Source: DRGT01 sp035685445
GTDB taxonomy: Archaea > Thermoproteota > Nitrososphaeria > Nitrososphaerales > Nitrosopumilaceae
DNA: 10,111 nucleotides
Direction of reading: 5' to 3'
NCBI GenBank assembly: GCA_035685445.1
Contig: DASSAK010000041.1
Span: 1 to 10,111 of the forward strand
Shown here: piece by piece, positions 4,743 to 10,111 of the stretch
Position numbering within the stretch: position 1 is the first letter of the stretch
Layout: the number at the start of each line of letters is the position of its first letter
The notes under the pieces: generated by a model
Databases searched by the model: none
What the model was told of the DNA's origin: nothing
The model's input: only the letters and a program-made list of their open reading frames with translations
Position numbers and translations under genes: made by a program

Positions 4743-6935
4743 ATGGCGAAATTCAAATCTACAGAACAAGTTCTGAAGATTATTAAAAATAAGGAACAAA
4801 TCCGAAATTTTGGGGTAATCGCTCACGTTGATCATGGCAAAACCACAATGAGTGATAGTCTTTTAGCCCATTCAGGAATTATTGCTCCATCTGCTGCAGG
4901 TTCTGCGCTAGCCATGGATTTTGATAAGGAAGAACAAGAAAGAGGAATTACAATTTATCAAGCAAATGTCACATTGCATTATTCTCAAAAAGGCAAGGAA
5001 TATGTCATAAACATGATTGATACTCCTGGGCACGTTGACTTTAGTGGAAGAGTCATTCGTAGTTTGAGAGCAATTGATGGTGCTGTTGTTGTTTGTGATG
5101 CTGTTGAAGGAATTATGACTCAAACTGAGACAGTAACTAGAATGGCACTTGAAGAAAGAGTCAAACCCGTTCTTTTCATTAACAAGGTAGATAGGCTCAT
5201 CAAAGAATTACGATTAACTCCTGAGAAAATGCAAGAAACTCTTGCAAACGTCGTTTCAAACTTTAATCAACTATTAGATACCTATGCTGAACCTGAATAC
5301 AAAGACAAATGGAAAGTATCAATACAAGAGGCAAGTGTGACATTTGGTTCTGCAAAAGATAGATGGGCGATTAATATTGATGTAATGAAGGAAAAAGGAA
5401 TTACATTCAAAGATGTTATAGAAGCATATCAAAATGAAAAAGTTAATGAACTAGTTGAAAAGGCACCGCTTGCAGATGCAGTGTTGGGCATGGTAGTTAA
5501 ACATCATCCTCCTCCAGATGTTGCACAAAAATATAGAATACCAAAGATTTGGCACGGCGACTTAGATTCTGATATAGGTAAAGCACTATTGGAGTGCAAA
5601 GATGATGGCCCAACTATCATGATGGTAGTTAACATGGTATTAGATAAAGCAGCAGGACCCGTTGCAATTGGACGATTATTTTCTGGAACAATAAAAGACG
5701 GTCAAACAGTTAACATAATTGACGCAAAACGTGATGGACGTATTCAATCTGTAAATTTTTTTATGGGAAATCAGCGAGAACAAGTAGGGGAGCTTGGAGC
5801 TGGAAATATTCCTGCATTGATGGGATTAACTGAAGCTCGTGCTGGTAATACATTATCAACTGTAAAAGACATTCAAATGTTTGAAGGGATTAAATACATT
5901 TCTGAACCCGTTGTGCAAGTGGCAATTGAGCCAAAACATCCAAAAGACTTGCCAAAATTGGTAGAAGTTTTAAAACAATTAACAATTGAAGACCCAAACT
6001 TAGTCGTAAAGATTGATGAAGAAAGTGGAGAAACAATTGTTGCTGGAATGGGCGTGCTCCATCTTGATATTGCAACTCACAGAATACAAGACGCTAAAGT
6101 AGATATTGTCACTTCTGAACCTCTCATCAATTATAGGGAGACTGTAAAATCTGGATGTGAACCAATAATGTCAAAATCACCAAATCGCCATAACAAAATA
6201 TTCATGAAAGTTGAACCACTAGAACCATCAATTGGTGATATGTTGAGGTCTGGTCAGATTGGTGAGATGAAAGACAAAAAAGAAATGGCTGATCTTTTAA
6301 AGAAAGAAGGATGGGATACTGATACTGTTAAACGAATCATGAGACTTGATTCACGCGGAAATGTTTTGATTAATGGAACAAAAGGAGTTCAATTCATACA
6401 AGAATCAACTGATTCAATTAATTCTGGATTTGATGAGGTGATGAAAGAAGGCCCTCTTTGTAAAGAACAAATGAGAGACTGTAAATTCACATTTACTCAC
6501 TTTGTTCCTCACGAAGATCCTGCACATCGAGGTTTATCACAACTAGGACCTGCATCAAGACGTGCATGTATGGGAGCTCTTTTGACAGCCGGCACTGCGA
6601 TATTGGAGCCAATCTTGGCAATCGAAGTTAGAGTCCCAACAGATCTTGTGGGAAATGTTGCAACCGTTCTTTCTGGAAAACGTGGCAAAGTTTTGGATAT
6701 GGTACAAAAAGGTGCACTAAGTATTGTTACTGGTGAACTACCTGCTGCTGAAACATTTACACTCTCTGAAGAAATGAGGGGTCAAACTGCAGGAAAGGCA
6801 ATGTGGAACACCCACTTTAAAGCATGGGCCGAAGTTCCAAAATCAAAATTGGCTGAAACCATTTCTGAAATTCGAAAACGAAAAGGTTTGTCGCCAGATC
6901 CGCCTGACGTTAGCGAATTTATTGATAAAGAATAA
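4743..6935 (+). CDS. Translation elongation factor 2 (aEF-2)
   Basis: This 730-residue GTPase drives ribosome translocation in the cytoplasm and is full length for an archaeal EF-2. GTPase motifs are complete: P-loop AHVDHGKTT (27-35), effector ERGITI (66-71), DTPGHVDF (93-100) and NKVDR (147-151). Domain II follows around 270-370. Domain IV carries HEDPAHRGLSQ, in which His595 is the position modified to diphthamide in archaea and eukaryotes. The C-terminal domain V has RGKVLDM and the closing helix region MRGQTAGKAMW. No intein or frameshift interrupts it. It has its own TATA-like box, and its TAA abuts the stop of the convergent small membrane protein with no gap. The archaeal gene is often listed as fusA or fus. 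Confidence 0.97.
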   Translation: MAKFKSTEQVLKIIKNKEQIRNFGVIAHVDHGKTTMSDSLLAHSGIIAPSAAGSALAMDFDKEEQERGITIYQANVTLHYSQKGKEYVINMIDTPGHVDFSGRVIRSLRAIDGAVVVCDAVEGIMTQTETVTRMALEERVKPVLFINKVDRLIKELRLTPEKMQETLANVVSNFNQLLDTYAEPEYKDKWKVSIQEASVTFGSAKDRWAINIDVMKEKGITFKDVIEAYQNEKVNELVEKAPLADAVLGMVVKHHPPPDVAQKYRIPKIWHGDLDSDIGKALLECKDDGPTIMMVVNMVLDKAAGPVAIGRLFSGTIKDGQTVNIIDAKRDGRIQSVNFFMGNQREQVGELGAGNIPALMGLTEARAGNTLSTVKDIQMFEGIKYISEPVVQVAIEPKHPKDLPKLVEVLKQLTIEDPNLVVKIDEESGETIVAGMGVLHLDIATHRIQDAKVDIVTSEPLINYRETVKSGCEPIMSKSPNRHNKIFMKVEPLEPSIGDMLRSGQIGEMKDKKEMADLLKKEGWDTDTVKRIMRLDSRGNVLINGTKGVQFIQESTDSINSGFDEVMKEGPLCKEQMRDCKFTFTHFVPHEDPAHRGLSQLGPASRRACMGALLTAGTAILEPILAIEVRVPTDLVGNVATVLSGKRGKVLDMVQKGALSIVTGELPAAETFTLSEEMRGQTAGKAMWNTHFKAWAEVPKSKLAETISEIRKRKGLSPDPPDVSEFIDKE

Positions 6936-7124
6936 TCATCTGTTTTTTGGTTTTAAAATAAAACCTGCCCCAATCAATACACTCCCTGCAATAATCCAAC
7001 CTATTCCATATGGAGTCAAATCCTCATCTGGATTAAGATCACCCTCAACAGTTAAGGTCATTCCTAGACTAATTGCTCCACCTAAAATAATAGCTATTCC
7101 TGCCCAAATTAGCCAACGTCGCAT
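6936..7124 (-). CDS. Small two-helix membrane protein (62 aa)
   Basis: The 62-residue product has hydrophobic helices at about residues 4-25 and 39-57. They are separated by an acidic loop (VEGDLNPDEDLTP) and flanked by basic ends (MRRW at the start, KPKNR at the end). This predicts both termini in the cytoplasm and the loop outside. No known domain is recognised. It shares a plan with the 93-residue protein at 2488-2769: helix, acidic loop, glycine-rich helix, basic tail. The TGA stop is immediately next to the EF-2 TAA. The plus-strand frame across this gene (6922-7254) is longer but begins inside EF-2 and lacks protein character. A TATA-like box at 7145-7153 supports the ATG at 7124. Confidence 0.75.
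   Translation of the reverse strand: MRRWLIWAGIAIILGGAISLGMTLTVEGDLNPDEDLTPYGIGWIIAGSVLIGAGFILKPKNR
6943..6954 (+). terminator. T-rich termination region of EF-2
   Basis: TTTTTTGGTTTT begins 7 bases after the EF-2 stop. It overlaps the last codons of the convergent membrane protein gene. Confidence 0.4.
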
Positions 7125-7144
7125 AATTGAATTTAGAAAATATG

Positions 7145-7153
7145 CTAATATGT
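7145..7153 (-). promoter_or_regulatory. TATA-like box of the 62-residue membrane protein gene
   Basis: On the minus strand ACATATTAG is centred 25 bases before the ATG at 7124. Confidence 0.4.
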
Positions 7154-7174
7154 ATGAAATCCTAATCTGGCTTC

Positions 7175-7207
7175 AGGCAATACAAAATTTGCCTTGTTAT
7201 GGGCAAA
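7175..7207. repeat. Three alternating, evenly spaced half-sites (two overlapping dyads)
   Basis: GGCAA at 7176-7180, TTGCC at 7189-7193 and GGCAA at 7202-7206 begin exactly 13 bases apart and alternate in orientation. The first two form a dyad with six-base arms (AGGCAA/TTGCCT, 8-base spacer). The last two form another (TTTGCC/GGCAAA, 8-base spacer). Both cannot pair at once. The array lies between two divergent promoters, so a regulator operator is plausible; a mutually exclusive RNA hairpin is the alternative. Confidence 0.5.
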
Positions 7208-7222
7208 GTTTTCTCATCAGTT

Positions 7223-7241
7223 TTTTTATAGCACTATATGA
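7223..7241 (+). promoter_or_regulatory. TATA-like boxes upstream of the coiled-coil gene
   Basis: TTTTTATA (7223-7230) and CTATATGA (7234-7241) lie 53 and 42 bases before the ATG at 7280, so transcription would start near 7253-7264. That gives a 16-27 base leader, unlike the leaderless neighbours. GTGAG (7266-7270), 9 bases before the ATG, could act as a ribosome binding site. Confidence 0.4.
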
Positions 7242-7279
7242 TTTTCAATCATAAGCCATGAAAATGTGAGCCAAACTTG

Positions 7280-9061
7280 ATGAGTCAGACATTAACAATC
7301 AATGAGACAGTATCAAAAATTAAAAATCTTATAGACTCTGGAAATGGTGATGTAGGCAGATTAAACTATATTTTAGATTTTGTAAAAAGCAAGAAACCAT
7401 TATACAAATCTGATCATCAATATCTTGAAAAAAAATTTAATTCAAAAATAGATGCAATCATTACAGAAGAAAAAAAACCAAACAAAGAACTTGAAAATAT
7501 TCAAAAATTAATTAATCTGGGTGTTGGCGACCTTGGAAGATTACAATTCATCGTTGAAATGATTTCCGATGGCAAAAAATTATACAAATCAGATCAACAG
7601 TATGTTAGTTGTAAATTAGAAGAATTAAATAAGAAAAATGAATTAAAGAAGAAAAAAATTACTCCAATTGAATCAGATAAAAATGCCATTACAGAATTAA
7701 AAACAAAACTAGCAATATGTAATGATAAAATTTTACAACTAGAGTCTATAATAGTAAAAACAAAGCAAAAATCAAAAGAATTAGGAAAACCACAAGAAAA
7801 AATTGCCAAACTTAGGGGGGCGATGCCAAAAGATTGGAAACCTACGGATGATTCAAAAGAATTATCAAATATTGAAAAACAGATAAAGATTGAAGAAGAA
7901 AAATTAAAAAAACAAAATAAATTAACTGCACAACTTAACGCCCAAAAAGCCCAATTAGAGCGACTTATTCGAAATAGAGAGGATTTTGAAAAAGAAATTG
8001 CACGTAAAAAAATCACTTTAAACGAAAAAATTAGAGAAGAACAACAAAAACTACGCGATCAAACCAAGATATCCAATGAAATTAAGGAACAAGAAAACGA
8101 ACTCGCTAGAGCTAAAAAAGAAAGAGATGAATTAGAAAAATCAATTAAAAACAAAAAACAAGTAATTGCCAATGAAATGAAACAACAAAAAAAGGAACTT
8201 CTAAAAGTTCAGTCTGAAAAAACAAAGCTTGCAAAACAAGAAAAAATTGCTGAAAAATTAAGTACTCAAAAAGCCCAATTAGAGCAACTTATTAGAAATA
8301 GAGAGGATTTTGAAAAAGAAATTGCACGTAAAAAAGCTATATTGAAAGAAAAAATCCAAGAAGAAAAAAAACAATTATCTAATCAGTCTAAACTTACTCA
8401 TGAAATAACAGAACAAGAAAACGAACTCGCTAGAGCTAAAAAAGAAAGAGATGAATTAGAAAAATCAATTAAAAACAAAAAATTTACAATAGAACATGAA
8501 ATAAAACAACAAAAAAAGAATATACAAAAAATTCAATCAGAACAATCCAAATTAGAAAAACAAGAAAAACGAGAAAAGCAAGAATTATCAAAACTTCTTC
8601 AAAAAGAAAAAACAAAGCTTGGAAAACAAGCAGAAATTGCTAAAAAAATTAAACAAAAACAACAAGATCTTAAACAAACAAAAATTGAATTTCAAAACAT
8701 GATTAATCTCGTTAAAGAGGAAAATAAAAAACTACTCGAAGAACAAAAACTTCAAAAAATAATTGAAAAACAAGAAAAAGAACTTATTGAAGTTAAGGAA
8801 GAAAGAATAAAATTAATCAGTAAGCTTGAGCGACAAAAACAAACAATATCAAAACGTACTAAACAAGAACAATCCAATCTAAAAAAACAAAAAAAGATTC
8901 AACAACAGCTTTCCTTGAAAGAAAAAAAATTAGAAAGACTAATTGCTCAAAGATTACTAAAAGAAAAACAGAATAAAACTAAAAACAAAAAATTACAATC
9001 CTTAAAAAAGAAAAAAACTACCCGTAAAAAAGCTATTAAAAAGACAAAGAAAAAACGCTAA
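7280..9061 (+). CDS. Lysine-rich coiled-coil protein with two N-terminal 40-residue repeat domains
   Basis: A 593-residue protein of unknown function. Residues 14-53 and 74-113 are two copies of one compact domain, exactly 60 residues apart, with pattern I-x-x-L-I-x-x-G-x-G-D-x-G-R-L-x-x-I and then LYKSD-x-Q-Y. After a Pro/Trp-containing break near 177-188 (RGAMPKDWKP) comes a charged K/E/Q-rich heptad region, about 190-560, predicted to be a long coiled coil. It contains a 108-residue internal duplication (222-329 and 330-437). The C terminus is strongly basic (TTRKKAIKKTKKKR), which could bind nucleic acid or an acidic surface. There is no signal peptide or membrane helix, so it is cytoplasmic, perhaps structural or chromosome-associated; this is inference. 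The start is ATG 7280; the TTG just before it has no support. The gene overlaps the convergent methyltransferase gene by 4 bases. Confidence 0.88.
   Translation: MSQTLTINETVSKIKNLIDSGNGDVGRLNYILDFVKSKKPLYKSDHQYLEKKFNSKIDAIITEEKKPNKELENIQKLINLGVGDLGRLQFIVEMISDGKKLYKSDQQYVSCKLEELNKKNELKKKKITPIESDKNAITELKTKLAICNDKILQLESIIVKTKQKSKELGKPQEKIAKLRGAMPKDWKPTDDSKELSNIEKQIKIEEEKLKKQNKLTAQLNAQKAQLERLIRNREDFEKEIARKKITLNEKIREEQQKLRDQTKISNEIKEQENELARAKKERDELEKSIKNKKQVIANEMKQQKKELLKVQSEKTKLAKQEKIAEKLSTQKAQLEQLIRNREDFEKEIARKKAILKEKIQEEKKQLSNQSKLTHEITEQENELARAKKERDELEKSIKNKKFTIEHEIKQQKKNIQKIQSEQSKLEKQEKREKQELSKLLQKEKTKLGKQAEIAKKIKQKQQDLKQTKIEFQNMINLVKEENKKLLEEQKLQKIIEKQEKELIEVKEERIKLISKLERQKQTISKRTKQEQSNLKKQKKIQQQLSLKEKKLERLIAQRLLKEKQNKTKNKKLQSLKKKKTTRKKAIKKTKKKR
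7943..8158 (+). repeat. Internal tandem duplication, copy A
   Basis: Two blocks recur exactly 324 bases (108 codons) downstream. Block 7943-8011 (69 bases) matches 8267-8335 with two mismatches. Block 8087-8158 (72 bases) matches 8411-8482 exactly. The DNA between is diverged but keeps the frame. Encoded residues include QKAQLERLIRN and ENELARAKKERDELEK. Confidence 0.9.
8267..8482 (+). repeat. Internal tandem duplication, copy B
   Basis: This is the second copy of the 324-base unit. The unit lengthens the coiled coil by 108 residues. Downstream of 8482 the similarity to copy A continues only at protein level (QQKK, QSE, KQEK). Confidence 0.9.
9011..9055 (-). terminator. T-rich termination region of the O-methyltransferase gene
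   Basis: Read on the minus strand, the A-runs at 9050-9055, 9026-9031 and 9011-9017 become T-runs just after the methyltransferase stop. They are the lysine codons of the convergent coiled-coil protein's tail. Confidence 0.4.
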
Positions 9062-9672
9062 CCTGTTTTCAATGTAATCTGTTCCCCATTACCAAGAGCT
9101 AAAGTAAAGGTCTGAACATTTGGAATTTTCTTAACGTGATCAATAAATTTACTCATGATCGGTCTGAATTTTTCTGGATACAAAATATTATCAGTTGCAA
9201 TTATGCCTCCAACTTTAATCATGGGTAAAATTATATCAAAATATTCTGAATTTAGTTCTTTATCGGCATCTAAAAATGCAAAATCAAATTGATTTTCTTT
9301 TTCACTTTCACTCAACTGCTTTAGAATTTTAATTGCTTCCCCCTGTAGATTTTTTATGATGTGATCAACTTTTGCTTCCTTAAAATTGGCTTTTGATCTT
9401 GAAATTTTTGATGAATTTTGCTCAATCGTAGTAATGATGCCTCCATTTTCTAATAATGCATCAGCAAACCATAGTGTAGAATAACCTACAGATGTGCCTA
9501 TCTCTAGGACCCTTTTTGCCTTGATAGCTTTAAGAAACAGATTGAAAAACTGCCCTGTATCTTCAGTAATTGCTAACATTCGGTCTTCATGTTTTACTTT
9601 AACTTGGTCATTTTCTTCTAGCCTTGACCTTTTCTCTAGTTTTTTTAGTACAGTTAGAATATGTTCATTCAC
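9058..9672 (-). CDS. Class I SAM-dependent O-methyltransferase (COMT/CCoAOMT-like)
   Basis: The 204-residue protein has the Rossmann-fold layout of the small cation-dependent O-methyltransferases (O-methyltransferase family 3). Motif I VLEIGTSVGYSTLW spans residues 55-68. The acidic residue binding the SAM ribose is probably E84 (TTIEQ). FDFAFLDADK (129-138) and GGIIATDNIL (155-164) supply the likely metal ligands D135, D161 and N162. It transfers methyl from SAM to a hydroxyl group, probably of a catechol-like or other small molecule; the substrate is unknown. It is cytoplasmic with no signal peptide. The start is GTG at 9672: an in-frame TAG at 9687-9685 limits extension, and the nearby ATG at 9668 is out of frame. 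It diverges from a secreted-protein gene across only 46 bases. Confidence 0.88.
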   Translation of the reverse strand: MNEHILTVLKKLEKRSRLEENDQVKVKHEDRMLAITEDTGQFFNLFLKAIKAKRVLEIGTSVGYSTLWFADALLENGGIITTIEQNSSKISRSKANFKEAKVDHIIKNLQGEAIKILKQLSESEKENQFDFAFLDADKELNSEYFDIILPMIKVGGIIATDNILYPEKFRPIMSKFIDHVKKIPNVQTFTLALGNGEQITLKTG

Positions 9673-9685
9673 AATACATCTTAAC

Positions 9686-9700
9686 TATTAAACAATTTAA
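9686..9700. promoter_or_regulatory. Compact bidirectional promoter with adjoining TATA-like boxes
   Basis: TATTAAAC (9686-9693) is centred about 29 bases before the plus-strand ATG at 9719. CAATTTAA (9693-9700), which reads TTAAATTG on the minus strand, is about 25 bases before the GTG at 9672. The boxes touch inside a 46-base spacer. Confidence 0.4.
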
Positions 9701-9718
9701 TCCTGCTTGATAAATTAG

Positions 9719-10111
9719 ATGGCACAAAATTGGTTACTCTTAATACTTGTAGCTAGTACGCTGTTTGGCTTTCAACAAGTTTTTGGGGTTGAAATTTCAG
9801 CAACTCCTTTAAAAGATCCATTTGGACCAAATGACTGGATTGAAATTGATCTAAAAATTGATGGTTATCAGGGTGGCCCAGTAATATGGGAGCTAACACG
9901 ACCTGATGGTTCTATGAATATTGGTGAGCTTGAAAGTTTCAAAGCAGCAAAAAAATTACACGTTATACAGCGAGATGCATTTGATCGTCAGTTTGGCAAT
10001 TGGACATTAACTTATAATTACAATGGAATAAACAAAACACTTTCGGTAGATGTTGAACCTCTAGTTGTGGAAATACATACTGATAGAGAATCATATTATC
10101 CTGGCGATACA
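9719..10111 (+). CDS. Secreted protein with signal peptide, N-terminal part (runs off right edge)
   Basis: An open frame of 131 codons begins at ATG 9719 and is still open at the window end. Residues 1-23 form a signal peptide (hydrophobic core WLLLILVASTLFGF, likely cut near VFG). The exported part starts VEISATP and has the alternating hydrophobic pattern of a beta-sandwich: WIEIDLKIDG, PVIWELTRPDG, WTLTYNYNG, LSVDVEPLVVEIHTD, ending YYPGDT. The Y-P-G-D-T element is common at the start of Ig-like or macroglobulin-like repeats in archaeal surface proteins. Two N-x-T sequons (NWT, NKT) could be N-glycosylated. The role is unknown; a surface or cell-envelope protein is the most that can be said. 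It diverges from the O-methyltransferase gene. Confidence 0.82.
   Translation, partial: MAQNWLLLILVASTLFGFQQVFGVEISATPLKDPFGPNDWIEIDLKIDGYQGGPVIWELTRPDGSMNIGELESFKAAKKLHVIQRDAFDRQFGNWTLTYNYNGINKTLSVDVEPLVVEIHTDRESYYPGDT

Noticed and set aside
6922..7254. A 110-codon plus-strand frame after EF-2
   Set aside because: It starts inside EF-2 and runs antisense to a convincing two-helix membrane protein. The product has no recognisable features.
7594..8016. A 140-codon minus-strand frame inside the coiled-coil gene
   Set aside because: It is the Phe/Ser-rich antisense shadow of lysine- and glutamate-rich codons, with no motif and no promoter.
7943..8482. The repeats in the coiled-coil gene as a CRISPR or mobile element
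   Set aside because: The repeats keep the reading frame at a 108-codon period and encode heptads. There are no short regular repeats with spacers and no terminal inverted repeats.

Overview
The window looks like ordinary chromosome from a low-GC ammonia-oxidising archaeon of the Nitrosopumilus type (Thaumarchaeota/Nitrososphaerota). This is inferred from five things. There is an archaeal elongation factor EF-2 with the diphthamide-site histidine. Two enzymes of the futalosine menaquinone route are present, and thaumarchaea are known to make menaquinone. There is an Lrp-type regulator. Small two-helix membrane proteins and a small C2H2 zinc-finger protein occur. Nearly every gene has an archaeal TATA-like box about 25-30 bases before its start codon, which indicates leaderless transcripts.

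Layout, left to right. Positions 1-177 (minus) hold the N-terminal part of an Lrp/AsnC regulator, which diverges from two small TPR-only genes on plus (334-561 and 621-1124). A 57-residue C2H2 zinc-finger gene on minus (1111-1284) overlaps the second TPR gene tail to tail. It diverges from an mqnE-like radical SAM gene (1379-2476, plus). On minus follow a two-helix membrane protein (2488-2769) and an mqnD-like gene (2826-3653). A double-SIS-domain protein (3788-4696) and EF-2 (4743-6935) follow on plus. A second two-helix membrane protein (6936-7124, minus) abuts EF-2 stop to stop. Next is a 593-residue lysine-rich coiled-coil protein (7280-9061, plus), which overlaps a class I O-methyltransferase gene (9058-9672, minus) by 4 bases. 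Last is a secreted protein that runs off the right edge (9719 onward, plus).

How the genes relate: mqnE and mqnD act in the same pathway (aminodeoxyfutalosine formation, and release of 1,4-dihydroxy-6-naphthoate) but are on opposite strands with separate promoters, so this is a loose cluster and not an operon. The other genes look like independent housekeeping or lineage-specific units. Packing is very tight: four convergent pairs touch or overlap, and in several the T-tracts likely to end one transcript lie inside the opposite gene's coding sequence.

The least explained parts are the coiled-coil gene, with its twice-repeated N-terminal 40-residue domain and an internal 324-bp tandem duplication, and the three evenly spaced alternating half-sites just upstream of it. 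I see no CRISPR array, transposase, integrase, rRNA or tRNA, and no clear defence or mobile system. No stretch longer than 300 bases lacks a gene.
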